Notes: generated by a model not told the origin, from the sequence alone. Counted from the first letter of the stretch, positions 24,743-33,859 are shown. The stretch is DNA of 64,000 nt from JANQQJ01 sp046290575 (GCA_046290575.1 JBKAGX010000001.1:682001-746000), one strand, 5' to 3'. A program made the numbers and translations.

Positions 24743-26122
24743 ATGGCTAACACAGTGAGCAATTTTGACGAATGGCGCCGCGAAGACGCGCCACAATGGC
24801 CGGAGCCCGAGTTCAAGGGGCACCGCATTCCAGGCTATCGCTATCACAGCCCGGAGTTCTTCCACCAGGAGTGGGAGCATATGTGGACCAAGGTCTGGCT
24901 GTTGCTGGGCCGCGCACCAGATATGCCGGAGCCCGGTGACTATCAGATGGAAGAGGTGGGGCCCGACTCGATCGTCATGGTGCGCCAGCACGATGGGTCG
25001 ATCAAAGCCTATTACAATGTCTGCCAGCATCGCGGCGCGCGGCTGGTGTTCAACGAAGAGGGGACAACAGACGCACTGACATGCCCCTATCATGGCTGGC
25101 GCTGGGAGCTGGATGGCTCGCTCACCCATGTACTTGATCCGGAAGATTTCCCCGAAGGCGACCCGTGCGACAATCTGAAGCTTGAAGAGGTTGCCTGTGA
25201 GGTGTTCGCCGGCTTCATCTGGGTGAACATGGACCCGGACCCCGAGCCTTTGAAAGATTATCTCGGCCCGATCTGGGATGAATGGGCTGCCTATGAGATT
25301 GACGACTGGAAGCGCTATGTGGCGATGACCGCCAATTCGCCGGTAAACTGGAAAGTGATTCTGGACAATTTCAATGAATCCTATCACCTGCCGACCGTGC
25401 ACCCGCAGACGTCCAGCCGGATCGAAGAAAACTACAAATGGACACAGTTTGATATGGCGCCGGAAGGCCATGCCCGCATGTGGATGCGCGGCGGTGCGCC
25501 CTCACGCGCGTTGATCGGGACCGACGAACCGCTGATGAACCCCAGCCTGGAAGATCAGCTGCAGCGCTGGGAGCTTGACCCTGCAGATTTCGAGGGCCGT
25601 GAGTTTGAAACCCGCGAGGCGATCCAGGACCAGATGCGCAAGCTGGGGCCGGAGCGTGGCTATAATCACTTCGGCAATCTGCGCGATCACCAGCTCACCG
25701 ATACCTATCACTATTTCATCTTTCCCAACTTTGCGGTGTCGGTCTGGGCGGATGGTTTCCACTTCCTGCGCGCCCGGCCGCACCCGACAGACCCGACCCA
25801 GTCCGTATTCGACAATTGGTGGTATGCACCGGTACCGAAAGACAATTGCGAGCCCGTTCGAACGATCAACGGCCCGATGGAGGCTGATGAAGAGTGCGAA
25901 CATGACGTGTTCAATTATGGCGAAAAGAGCATGGGCCTGCTGATCGATCAGGACATGGGCGTTACCACCGGGCAGCAGCTTGGCTTCCGCTCACGCGGGT
26001 ACAAGGGCGTCTATCTGGCCAAGCAGGAGCATCGGATCAGGCGCTATCACGAGCTGATCGACGAATATATCGAGGGCAAACGGCCCCTGAAGGATCAGGC
26101 CAGCAAGATCGCCGCGGAGTAG
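24743..26122 (+). CDS. Rieske aromatic-ring-hydroxylating oxygenase alpha subunit
   Basis: 459 aa. Rieske ligands are C94-x-H96 (CQHRG) and C114-x2-H117 (CPYHGW). The catalytic motif DNFNESYHLPTVH gives H215 and H220. ATG at 24743 follows GGGGAG at 24731-24736. It resembles the proteins at 5188 and 1-477 in overall plan (YHSPEFFHQEWEHMWTKVW near residue 35) but has a different N-terminus and C-terminus. It stands alone between a desaturase gene and a convergent MFS gene, with no partner subunits. Substrate unknown. Confidence 0.93.
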   Translation: MANTVSNFDEWRREDAPQWPEPEFKGHRIPGYRYHSPEFFHQEWEHMWTKVWLLLGRAPDMPEPGDYQMEEVGPDSIVMVRQHDGSIKAYYNVCQHRGARLVFNEEGTTDALTCPYHGWRWELDGSLTHVLDPEDFPEGDPCDNLKLEEVACEVFAGFIWVNMDPDPEPLKDYLGPIWDEWAAYEIDDWKRYVAMTANSPVNWKVILDNFNESYHLPTVHPQTSSRIEENYKWTQFDMAPEGHARMWMRGGAPSRALIGTDEPLMNPSLEDQLQRWELDPADFEGREFETREAIQDQMRKLGPERGYNHFGNLRDHQLTDTYHYFIFPNFAVSVWADGFHFLRARPHPTDPTQSVFDNWWYAPVPKDNCEPVRTINGPMEADEECEHDVFNYGEKSMGLLIDQDMGVTTGQQLGFRSRGYKGVYLAKQEHRIRRYHELIDEYIEGKRPLKDQASKIAAE

Positions 26123-26145
26123 CTGACAGGGGCGGTCCGTCTGTT

Positions 26146-27408
26146 TCAGCCGGATCGCCGCCTTGGCTCGCGCACGAAAAACAGTGTGATGATCACGGCG
26201 GTGATCTTCATACCAATGGCGATCACAAATAGAGTCTCGTAAGGGAAGGCGCTGACAAACAGCCCGGCCAGGATCGGGCCGGTTGCAGCTGTCAGGGACG
26301 TCGCTGTGGATGCCGCTGCGATCAGCATCGGCAGCGCGTGCCGGTCACCGAATTCCAGCAGGATATTCTGCGAGCCGATCATGAAGCCGCCCAACCCAAC
26401 GCCCACCCCGCTGAATACCGCATAGAGCACCCAGTCAGCGTCTACCGACAGCATCAGGATCAGCGAGGCGGCCCAGACGGCAATCGCACTGACAAAGACC
26501 AGCTTGTTGCCGGCATGGTCCGCCAGATAGCCCCACAATGGGGTGCTCAGCGTCTGCACCAGCATGAAGGCCACGGTCAAAAGACCGATTTCACGCCCGG
26601 TCAACTCGGTCTTCTCGCCCGCATAGAGGATGTAGAAGGGGACAGCCGCCATGGAAAGCGTCGCCAGACTGACCGCACCGACATAGCGCGCAAAACCGGG
26701 GCTCTTTCGGATCAAATCGGGCACGCCTTTGAGGCGCGATGCCAGTTTTGCCGGGGCCTGTACCGAGGGCGGTTCGGGTTCGCGCATCCACAACAGGCAC
26801 AATAGCCCGATGGCGGTCAGCACGAACGCCATCAGGAAGGTGGTGGCGTAGCCGTTGCCCCAGATGTTGTTGTCGATGAAATAGGTGCCGCCCAGATAGG
26901 CGATGGCGGCGGAGACGAAACCTGCCATGAAGTTGCGGAAGCCCATCAACCGGCCGCGCACCCGCACCGGCACCAGCTTGGACACCGTGAAGTTGAACGA
27001 CACGCCCTGCATGCCGCTGAACATGCCGAACAGCAGCAGGAACAGCGCCGTTGCTTTCAATGCCCATGCCTCCGGCAGCAGCAGCCCGGCCAATGCGATC
27101 CCCAGAATCTGAATTCGCATCATGCCGCCGACGATCAGAAACAGCGGCAGTACCCGTTTGCGGTGGGCGATCAGATTGCCGCCGGGCAGCGCCGCCAGCG
27201 CCGACCCCACATGCTGGGCGGCGACGATCAGCCCGACCACCAGGTTCGATTCCGATAGCAGGAAAATATAGGCCGGCAGGAAGGTCGGCGCGTTCAGCAG
27301 GCGAAAGCCGGTCATCCCGAACACGCCATGCGCCAGCAGCGACAGATAGTTTCGTTTTAGATTGGCCTGGACCTCTGAGTCATATCGGGCTTCGGCGTTG
27401 GCGGACAT
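26146..27408 (-). CDS. Major facilitator superfamily transporter
   Basis: 420 aa with about 12 hydrophobic spans in two halves. MFS features are an RVRGRLMGFRNFMAG segment near the middle of the first half and a basic loop (REPEPPSVQAPAKLASRLKGVPDLIRKS) between the halves. The substrate is not known. It may import or export the compound handled by the neighbouring enzymes. The ATG at 27408 has only a weak upstream box. A pair of inverted repeats (27411-27436) fills the whole gap to the SDR gene upstream. Confidence 0.88.
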   Translation of the reverse strand: MSANAEARYDSEVQANLKRNYLSLLAHGVFGMTGFRLLNAPTFLPAYIFLLSESNLVVGLIVAAQHVGSALAALPGGNLIAHRKRVLPLFLIVGGMMRIQILGIALAGLLLPEAWALKATALFLLLFGMFSGMQGVSFNFTVSKLVPVRVRGRLMGFRNFMAGFVSAAIAYLGGTYFIDNNIWGNGYATTFLMAFVLTAIGLLCLLWMREPEPPSVQAPAKLASRLKGVPDLIRKSPGFARYVGAVSLATLSMAAVPFYILYAGEKTELTGREIGLLTVAFMLVQTLSTPLWGYLADHAGNKLVFVSAIAVWAASLILMLSVDADWVLYAVFSGVGVGLGGFMIGSQNILLEFGDRHALPMLIAAASTATSLTAATGPILAGLFVSAFPYETLFVIAIGMKITAVIITLFFVREPRRRSG

Positions 27409-27410
27409 AG

Positions 27411-27436
27411 GGGTGTTTATACACCCGCGCGCGGGT
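27411..27436. promoter_or_regulatory. Two nested inverted repeats between SDR and MFS genes
   Basis: GGGTGT at 27411-27416 and ACACCC at 27421-27426 form a stem with a 4-nt loop. ACCCGCGCGCGGGT at 27423-27436 is a perfect 14-bp palindrome that shares bases with it and reaches into the SDR stop codon. The two structures are mutually exclusive as RNA hairpins. They could be an operator, a weak terminator or an attenuator ahead of the MFS gene. Confidence 0.4.
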
Positions 27437-28299
27437 TAGTCCGAGCCGTCACGCAATTTCTGCATCACCCGTTCGACGGAATATTGCGCCGGGTCCTCGA
27501 CCTCGGGCGCCCGCGCGAACGCAGCCTCTACCTCTTTCCAGCGTGTCTCGGCAAACGCCACCACATGCGGGTGCGTCATCACCAGGAATTCGCCGTCTTC
27601 GGCGCCGGCAACCACGCGGCGGCCGATGTAGAGCGGGTCCATGCCGAAACTCATGGCCCTTTGGCCGAAGGCCCGGACTTTTTCAGGTGCCCGGCCCGCA
27701 GGGCTGCTGCGCTGGGCATCGTAGAGCTCGGTCTGGACAATCCCAGGAAAGACCAGTGACACTTTGATGTTATCGGGCACCTCTTGCCGCAGGACATCGG
27801 CCATGCCCAGTAGCGCGTGCTTGGTGCCGGTATAGATCCCGCCGCCCAGATGCGGCACGCCCAGCGCGTGTTCGGACGCGGTGATGCCGATGACGCAGTC
27901 CTCGCCGCTGTCGCGGAAGCGTTTGCCGAACACCGAACAGCCGTTCCAGACGCCTTTGACGTTGATGTCGATCATCCAGTCGACCTCCGCCGGGTCGGCA
28001 TCGATGATGGGCGACGTGCTCATCACACCGGCGTTGTTGAAGACAAGCTGCACGCTGCCGAAGGTGGCCCAGGCCGCATCTGCCAGGGCCTCGACGGCGG
28101 CGTGGTCCGAAACATCGCAGATCGCCGTTTCAGCGGTGCCGCCGGCGTCGCGGAGAGTTTGCGCCGCAGCGTCCAGCCTGCTGCCATCGATGTCGGCCAG
28201 CATGACCCGGCAGTCTTTTTCGACCAGGGCCCGGGCGATACCCAGACCGATTCCCGATGCTCCGCCGGTTACGACGGCGGCTTTACCTGCTAATGTCAT
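27436..28299 (-). CDS. Short-chain dehydrogenase/reductase (SDR)
   Basis: 287 aa. TGGASGIG is at residues 11-18, VMLADIDGSRLD supplies an acidic end of the second strand (NAD-type), NNAG follows, then ITASEHALG and Y-x3-K in YTGTKHA. The C-terminal extension after residue 240 is longer than in a minimal SDR. The start is ATG at 28299 with AAGAGGC upstream. It faces the SDR gene at 28397 across a 97-bp divergent gap, and the two proteins are only distantly alike. Likely an alcohol or ketone oxidoreductase of the local pathway. Confidence 0.9.
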   Translation of the reverse strand: MTLAGKAAVVTGGASGIGLGIARALVEKDCRVMLADIDGSRLDAAAQTLRDAGGTAETAICDVSDHAAVEALADAAWATFGSVQLVFNNAGVMSTSPIIDADPAEVDWMIDINVKGVWNGCSVFGKRFRDSGEDCVIGITASEHALGVPHLGGGIYTGTKHALLGMADVLRQEVPDNIKVSLVFPGIVQTELYDAQRSSPAGRAPEKVRAFGQRAMSFGMDPLYIGRRVVAGAEDGEFLVMTHPHVVAFAETRWKEVEAAFARAPEVEDPAQYSVERVMQKLRDGSD

Positions 28300-28396
28300 G
28301 AATGCCTCTTGAGTCTGGTTTTGCGGTTGCTGTTGGCAACGCTTATGACGCGTTTCAAAGTCGATCTCAACGGGCTGGGAGCAGGGGAGGACGAAG

Positions 28397-29248
28397 ATGC
28401 CGCGAGCAGGTTGGGACAATCAGGGCGGAACGGCTGTGATCACCGGGGGTGCCAACGGCATTGGCCGCGCTGCCGCCAAACGGCTCGTTGAGCGTGGCAT
28501 GAATGTGTTGCTCGCAGACCGTGACGAAGAGATGCTGACACAGACATTGGCCGAACTCCGTGCAATGGCCGGGTCCGGCGTCCGCGTCGAAGCGCAGCAA
28601 TGCGACGTGTCGTCCATGGCCGATATCGAAGGGCTGCGTGACAGGGCAATGGGTACCTTCGGCGGGGTCAATTGCCTGATGAACAATGCAGGGACCGGCT
28701 TTCCCACCGGTAACCCGTGGGAGCAGCTGGACGACTGGAAGCGCCTGCTGGACATCAATATGTGGGGCGTGATCCAGGGCTGTCAGGCCTTCATCCCCAC
28801 GATGCTGGAGGCAGGGGCGCCAGCCATTGTGGTCAATACCGGGTCAAAGCAGGGGATTACCAAACCGCCGGGCAACTATGCCTACAACCTCTCCAAGACC
28901 GGCGTCGTCGCCTATACGGAGAGTGTGGCGCATGCGCTGCGGCAGATTGATGATTGCACGGTCAGCGCCCATCTGCTGGTCCCGGGGTTCACCTATTCCG
29001 GCATGATCGCGCGGCATGTGCCGGAAAAACCGCCTGCGGCTTGGACCTGCCAACAGACCGTCGATTTCATGTTCGAAAGCCTGGCGCGCGATGATTTCTA
29101 TATTCTCTGTCCCGACAATGACGTGACCCGCGAGATGGACCAAAAACGCATCCAGTGGAACGCGGATGACCTGATCAAGAACCGCCCGGCGCTGTCCCGC
29201 TGGCATCCGGACTTCGAAGCCGCCTTTGCCGCCTATATGAAGGACTGA
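28397..29248 (+). CDS. Short-chain dehydrogenase/reductase (SDR)
   Basis: 283 aa. TGGANGIG is near residue 16, LLADRDEEML as the cofactor strand, MNNAGTG, NTGSKQG at the Ser region and YNLSKTG with the catalytic Tyr and Lys. The late segment LCPDNDVTREMDQKR is unusual compared with short SDRs and marks a subgroup with a long C-terminal tail. The start is ATG at 28397 behind AGGGGAGGACGAAG. It is followed by a glutathione transferase after 7 bp, so the two are cotranscribed. Confidence 0.9.
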   Translation: MPRAGWDNQGGTAVITGGANGIGRAAAKRLVERGMNVLLADRDEEMLTQTLAELRAMAGSGVRVEAQQCDVSSMADIEGLRDRAMGTFGGVNCLMNNAGTGFPTGNPWEQLDDWKRLLDINMWGVIQGCQAFIPTMLEAGAPAIVVNTGSKQGITKPPGNYAYNLSKTGVVAYTESVAHALRQIDDCTVSAHLLVPGFTYSGMIARHVPEKPPAAWTCQQTVDFMFESLARDDFYILCPDNDVTREMDQKRIQWNADDLIKNRPALSRWHPDFEAAFAAYMKD

Positions 29249-29255
29249 CGAAAAA

Positions 29256-29885
29256 ATGAAGCTCTATCAGATGGGTCTTGCGCCCAACCCTCGCCGTTTG
29301 AACATGTTCCTGGCCGAAAAGGGGATCGAGGTTCCCAAGATCGAGATCGATACCCGTAAGAGGGAACAGTTCGGCGAGGACTTCACCCGGATCAACCCCA
29401 TGCGCCAGATCCCCGCGCTGGAGCTGGATGACGGCATGGTGCTGACGGAGTCGGTCGCCATCTGTCACTATTTCGAAGGGCTGCATCCGGAGCCCAACCT
29501 GCTCGGCAAGACACCCCTGGAAGTGGCGACCATCATGATGTGGGAACGGCGGATGGAACAGCACGGGCTAATGCCCGTCGCCGACGCCTTCCGCAACGGC
29601 AATCCCTTCTATGAGGGGCACGCGGTCTCGGGCGGGGAGCCCTTGCCGCAAATTCCGGAACTCGCCGAACGGGGCCTTGTGCGCATCGATCAGTTCTATC
29701 AGCGGCTGGATGGGTTCCTGGACGGCAGGGAATGGCTTGCCGCGGACAGGCTGACGCTGGCTGACATTACGGGCTTCGTTGCGGCCGACTTCGCGAAGGT
29801 CGTCGGCAAAAAGCCGCCTGAAAACCTAGAAAATCTGCAGCGCTGGTATCAGGCTATTCGATCAAGGCCAAGCGCCAGGGCTTGA
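29256..29885 (+). CDS. Glutathione S-transferase
   Basis: 209 aa. Residues 1-75 form a thioredoxin-like domain: MKLYQMGLAPNPRRL, then a cis-Pro segment RQIPALELDDG and the gamma-glutamyl-binding LTESVAICHYFE. Residues 85-209 form the all-helical domain, with WLAADRLTLADITGF as the usual late motif. GSTs conjugate, isomerise or reductively dehalogenate substrates with glutathione, so a lyase or isomerase step in ring degradation is possible. It is 7 bp after the SDR gene. Confidence 0.9.
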   Translation: MKLYQMGLAPNPRRLNMFLAEKGIEVPKIEIDTRKREQFGEDFTRINPMRQIPALELDDGMVLTESVAICHYFEGLHPEPNLLGKTPLEVATIMMWERRMEQHGLMPVADAFRNGNPFYEGHAVSGGEPLPQIPELAERGLVRIDQFYQRLDGFLDGREWLAADRLTLADITGFVAADFAKVVGKKPPENLENLQRWYQAIRSRPSARA

Positions 29886-29955
29886 CTTCCAGCCCCTGAT
29901 CTTCATCGTTCAAAGCCTGCACTTCTCGCCTGTCTAAATTCCGGAGATACCCCCC

Positions 29956-30972
29956 ATGAAAAACCGCCGTCTCGGCAGAAGCCCCATCTTTGTGTCCGAC
30001 ATCTGCATGGGCACCATGACCTTTGGCACCCACGCTGACGAAGACATGGCCATCAAAGTCCTTGATCAGTCTTTTGAAGCTGGGATCAATTTTTACGATA
30101 CCGCAGAGAATTATCCTGTGCCGCCGGATCCCAAATATGCCGGGCTGACGGAAGAAATATTCGGGCGCTGGCTGAAGACCAAGGACCGGGATTCCATCAT
30201 CCTGGCGACCAAGGTCAGCGGTCCCAGCCATGGTTGGATCAAGAGTGCGGCACGCGCCGGTATGACCGCGCTGGATCGTCACAATGTGATCAAGGCCGTG
30301 GAGGATAGCCTCCGGCGCCTCGACACCGACTATATCGATCTCTATCAGACCCACTGGCCCGATCATGGCACCGCTTATGATGATCATATGCTGGCGCTGG
30401 ATGATCTGATCCAGGCGGGCAAGATCCGCATTATTGGCTGCTCCAATGAAACCACCTATGGCCTGATGAAGAGCCTGGAGACGTCGTCGCGTCTGGGCAT
30501 TGCACGGCATGAGACGATCCAGAACAATTTCAGCATGGCCAATCGCCGGTTTGAGGATGAGTTGGCCGCAGCCTGTCGCCATGAAGGCGTCAGCCTGATT
30601 CCCTATTCGCCGCTTGCCGGTGGCGTCCTGTCCGGCAAATACAATGGCGGCGCCCGGCCGGATGGTGCGCGCTTCTCCAACTACCTCGAGCTGGGCGGGC
30701 GTCAGGCGGCGATGGCCAAGCGGTTCGTCAATGACAAGACCACCTCGTCGACCGAAAAGTTCATGGCGATTGCCGCGGAAGCCGGTATGGCGCCGGTCAC
30801 GCTGGCCACCGCCTGGAGCAAGCAACATGACTTTGTCGCCTCGACCATTGTCGGGGTTACCCATGAAGACCAGCTGCCGGATATTCTCGCCGCGGCCGAC
30901 ATCACCCTTGATCAGGAGGTGATGGACGCGATTGACGCTGTGACCAAGGATATTCTCTACCCGATGGGGTAA
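29956..30972 (+). CDS. Aldo/keto reductase
   Basis: 338 aa. An AKR barrel is supported by GTMTFGTH, the catalytic Asp/Tyr in FYDTAENYP, Lys in LATKVSGP and the His position in LYQTHWPDH. LIPYSPLAGGVLSGKY and STIVGVTHEDQLPDIL are the cofactor-site segments of the Tas/YghZ-like group, which uses NADPH. GGAG lies at 29942-29945. It begins a plus-strand run with the thiolase-like gene at 31001 and the enoyl-CoA hydratase at 32151. Confidence 0.92.
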   Translation: MKNRRLGRSPIFVSDICMGTMTFGTHADEDMAIKVLDQSFEAGINFYDTAENYPVPPDPKYAGLTEEIFGRWLKTKDRDSIILATKVSGPSHGWIKSAARAGMTALDRHNVIKAVEDSLRRLDTDYIDLYQTHWPDHGTAYDDHMLALDDLIQAGKIRIIGCSNETTYGLMKSLETSSRLGIARHETIQNNFSMANRRFEDELAAACRHEGVSLIPYSPLAGGVLSGKYNGGARPDGARFSNYLELGGRQAAMAKRFVNDKTTSSTEKFMAIAAEAGMAPVTLATAWSKQHDFVASTIVGVTHEDQLPDILAAADITLDQEVMDAIDAVTKDILYPMG

Positions 30973-31000
30973 ACTTGCAGGAGAGACAGGGGAGGGCGTT

Positions 31001-32146
31001 ATGACCGACGTTTGTATTATCGGAATCGGCATCCACAAGTTCGGGCGCACGCCGGAACGCAGCGGCCTGCAGCAGGGCGCGTTCGCCGTACGCGAGGCGC
31101 TGAAGGATGCCGGGCTGGAATGGCCGGACATGCAGTTTGCGTTCGGCGGTTCGGCGGCCGCCGGGTCCGCCGACGCCCTGGTCAATGAACTGGGCCTGAC
31201 GGGCATTCAGTTCATGAATGTCGCCAATGGCTGCGCCACCGGCGGGTCGGCTCTGTTGTCGGCCTATACGGCGATCAAGTCGGGCGAGTTCGATCTGGGC
31301 GTCGCGGTCGGTTTCGACAAGCACCCGCGCGGGGCGTTCAATTCCGATCCGCGCAGCCGGGGGCTTGAAACCTGGTATGGCGATACAGGCCTGATGCTCA
31401 CGACCCAGTTCTTCGGCATGAAGATCCAGAAATATATGGACGATCATGGCCTGCCGAATGAGGTGCTGGGGCTGGTGGCGCAAAAGGCTTTCCGCAACGG
31501 GTCGAAAAACCCCAATGCCTGGCGGCGGGATGAGGTCGATCTCGACACCATCATGAATTCGGACATGCTGGCGCATCCGCTGACCAAATATATGTTCTGC
31601 TCGCCGTCCGAAGGTGGCGTGTCACTCATTCTGGCCAGCGAGAAGACCGCGCGGCGCTATACCAATCGGCCGATTTTCCTGCGCGCCGCGGTGCTGAAGA
31701 CCCGGCACTATGGTTCGTTCGAGGTCTACAGCCCCTATCTGGCGCTCACCCGGGCACAGAGCCCGACGGTCTTTGCCTCCCAGTCGGCCTATGAGATGGC
31801 GGGCGTGGGCCCCGAAGATATAGACGTGATCCAGATTCAGGATACGGAATCGGGCGCCGAGATCATGCACATGGCCGAAAACGGTTTCTGCAAGGATGGC
31901 GAGCAGGAAAAGCTGCTGCGTGACGGCGTTACCGAAATCAACGGCGCCATGCCGATGAACACCGATGGTGGCTGCATTGCCAATGGAGAGCCGATCGGCG
32001 CATCGGGCCTGCGGCAAATCTATGAGGTGGTGTTGCAGCTGCGTGGCGAGGCCGGGGAGCGGCAGGTCGGCAACGACCCCAAGACCGGCTACACACATGT
32101 CTATGGCGCGCCGGGGATTTCCGCCTGCACCGTGCTTCAGAACTGA
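31001..32146 (+). CDS. Thiolase-superfamily protein (SCP2-thiolase/lipid-transfer-like) lacking usual catalytic His
   Basis: 381 aa, thiolase fold of the SCP-x/Ltp type. The nucleophile Cys is present as C78 in NVANGCATGG. The region that reads HDCF in SCP2-thiolases is QDTES here, and the normal GHP is GEP, with Glu330 replacing the catalytic His. The protein may therefore be a retro-aldolase, a CoA-ester binding partner or a non-canonical thiolase. Ltp2-type steroid side-chain aldolases pair with a DUF35 protein, and none is seen nearby. GGGGAGGG precedes the ATG. It is followed 4 bp later by an enoyl-CoA hydratase gene. Confidence 0.85.
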   Translation: MTDVCIIGIGIHKFGRTPERSGLQQGAFAVREALKDAGLEWPDMQFAFGGSAAAGSADALVNELGLTGIQFMNVANGCATGGSALLSAYTAIKSGEFDLGVAVGFDKHPRGAFNSDPRSRGLETWYGDTGLMLTTQFFGMKIQKYMDDHGLPNEVLGLVAQKAFRNGSKNPNAWRRDEVDLDTIMNSDMLAHPLTKYMFCSPSEGGVSLILASEKTARRYTNRPIFLRAAVLKTRHYGSFEVYSPYLALTRAQSPTVFASQSAYEMAGVGPEDIDVIQIQDTESGAEIMHMAENGFCKDGEQEKLLRDGVTEINGAMPMNTDGGCIANGEPIGASGLRQIYEVVLQLRGEAGERQVGNDPKTGYTHVYGAPGISACTVLQN

Positions 32147-32150
32147 TTCC

Positions 32151-32981
32151 GTGTATGAGGACATCCTCTATGAGGTAAAGGATCCGGTCGCGGTCATCAC
32201 CTTCAACCGGCCTGAATCCCTGAATGCCGCCAGCGACAGGATGCTGGCCGAGCTGCGCCACGCAGTTGCTGCGGCGGAAGATGACAAACGCGTCGTCGGG
32301 ATCATCATTACGGGCGCCGGCCGCGGCTTCTGTTCCGGGCGCGATGTGTCGGGGATGGGTGGCGGGCGGGGCCGCAGCCGCCCGGAAGGCGATGGCAGCT
32401 TGCCCGCTGAGCCGGGCGACCCCTGGGTAGGACAAGACTACCAGAAATCCTTCACCTATCTGGCCACGGTGCGCAAACCGGTGATCGCGGCCGTCAATGG
32501 CCCCTGCGCGGGACTGGGCTTTGTGATTGCCATGATGTGCGACATGCGGTTCATCGCCGACAATGCGTTCTATATGACCGCGTTTTCGCAGCGGGGGCTG
32601 GTCGCCGAGCACGGATTGAGCTGGCTGCTGCCGCGCCTGATCGGGCTGTCCAGGGCGCTGGAAATCCTCTGGACTTCACGGCGTGTCAAAGCCGACGAAG
32701 CCGAACGTATCGGCCTGGCCGACCGGGTCGTCGAGGCAGACAAGCTGTTGGACGAATGTGCCGCCTTTATCCAGTCGATGGCCGAGACTGTCGCGCCTTA
32801 TTCGCTGCAGGTGATGAAGGGCCAACTCTACCGGCACCTCACCACCGACTATGGCACCGCACTGGAAGAAAGCTGGCAGGCCATGGCTGACGCCAGCGCC
32901 GGCCCCGACGTCAAAGAAGGGGTCGCGTCGTTCCGTGAAAAACGCCCGCCTGATTTCGGGCGGGTCGGGAAGTCCAATTAA
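32151..32981 (+). CDS. Enoyl-CoA hydratase/isomerase family protein
   Basis: 276 aa. Crotonase landmarks are TFNRPESLNAAS, GAGRGFCSGRDVSGMGGGRG (first oxyanion-hole segment, followed by an unusual Gly/Arg/Ser-rich insert), and AVNGPCAGLGFVIAMMCDMRFIAD. QRGLVAEHGLSWLLPRLIG holds the Glu at a catalytic position. The start is taken as GTG at 32151, 4 bp after the thiolase-like stop. It has no good ribosome site of its own, so translation is probably coupled. An upstream in-frame opening back to 31965 lies inside the thiolase-like gene and is rejected. Confidence 0.88.
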   Translation: MYEDILYEVKDPVAVITFNRPESLNAASDRMLAELRHAVAAAEDDKRVVGIIITGAGRGFCSGRDVSGMGGGRGRSRPEGDGSLPAEPGDPWVGQDYQKSFTYLATVRKPVIAAVNGPCAGLGFVIAMMCDMRFIADNAFYMTAFSQRGLVAEHGLSWLLPRLIGLSRALEILWTSRRVKADEAERIGLADRVVEADKLLDECAAFIQSMAETVAPYSLQVMKGQLYRHLTTDYGTALEESWQAMADASAGPDVKEGVASFREKRPPDFGRVGKSN

Positions 32982-33005
32982 GCTCGGCCTAGACCCAAAC
33001 CGGTT

Positions 33006-33773
33006 TTAGAACTTAGTGCGTTTGGTCTGGGCGCCGTCGACGGTGACGTTGACGCCGGTCACCCAGCTTGCCGCACTGCTGAGAAGGAAGACGACCACAT
33101 TGGCGACCTCTTCCGGCGTGCCGTAGCGGCCCATTGCGATGCTCGCCAACACGGCTTCGTACATATCCGGCGCGTTCTGTTGGATTTGGTCCCAGGCGCC
33201 GCCTTCGAAATAGATCGAGCCGGGTGAAACGACATTCACATTGACGCCTTGCGGGGCCAGGAACTGCGCCAGGTTGGAGGCGTAGTTGACGACGGCAGCC
33301 TTCACAGAGCTATAGGCCATCGGGGCGTTGAAATACTCTCCTGCTGCAGTGGTCGCGATGAACACCATCGATCCCTTTGACTCGACCAGAAACGGGGTCA
33401 CTGCCTCAGCGCCCAGCACAGTGCCCATAATGTCGCCGTTGAAGCCTTCCTGCCAGCCGGAGGTCCAGTTTTCCGGATCGAAGCCGCCACCGCCGGTGAC
33501 ATTTGGCACAAACATATCGAGCCCGCCCAGCGCTTCAGCTGTTTCCTTCAGCCAGGCTGTGTAGGCATCATGGTCCATAACGTCGACGACCCCGCCAATC
33601 ACCTTGACGCCTTCTGCCGACAGGTCTTTTACAGCCTGATCGACTTCTGCTTGATTGCGGGCGCAGATGCCCAGATTGACGCCCTCAGATGCGAGCAAAT
33701 TAACGATCCGACGGCCGATCCCTTTGGTCGAACCGGTGACGATTGCGTTCTTACCCTTAAGTCCCAAATCCAT
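33006..33773 (-). CDS. SDR-family oxidoreductase with Thr at the catalytic Ser position
   Basis: 255 aa. TGSTKGIG at the N-terminus and CARNQAEVD as the second strand indicate an NADP-type Rossmann fold. Two landmarks deviate: NNAG is replaced by NVTGGGG, and the Ser that lies 13 residues before the catalytic Tyr is Thr (IATTAAG ahead of AYSSVKA). The C-terminus VTVDGAQTKRTKF keeps the usual DG. It may be active with Thr or act on an unusual substrate. It is 86 bp downstream of the YghU-like gene and convergent with the hydratase gene at 32151. Confidence 0.85.
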   Translation of the reverse strand: MDLGLKGKNAIVTGSTKGIGRRIVNLLASEGVNLGICARNQAEVDQAVKDLSAEGVKVIGGVVDVMDHDAYTAWLKETAEALGGLDMFVPNVTGGGGFDPENWTSGWQEGFNGDIMGTVLGAEAVTPFLVESKGSMVFIATTAAGEYFNAPMAYSSVKAAVVNYASNLAQFLAPQGVNVNVVSPGSIYFEGGAWDQIQQNAPDMYEAVLASIAMGRYGTPEEVANVVVFLLSSAASWVTGVNVTVDGAQTKRTKF

Positions 33774-33859
33774 GTCTTATCCCCTGCTTTCTTAGATCAA
33801 TGTCTTCCCGGTCCGGCATTCAAGTGTGCTCGTCCGATACGGTACATCCGCGAGATAGG

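Noticed and set aside
29854..31206. 450-codon minus-strand open frame covering the aldo/keto reductase gene
   Set aside because: It spans two real plus-strand genes and the gap between them, with no ribosome site and no family match.
32945..32964. GC-rich hairpin CCCGCC/GGCGGG considered as terminator of the enoyl-CoA hydratase gene
   Set aside because: It lies inside the coding sequence before the stop and has no U-run.
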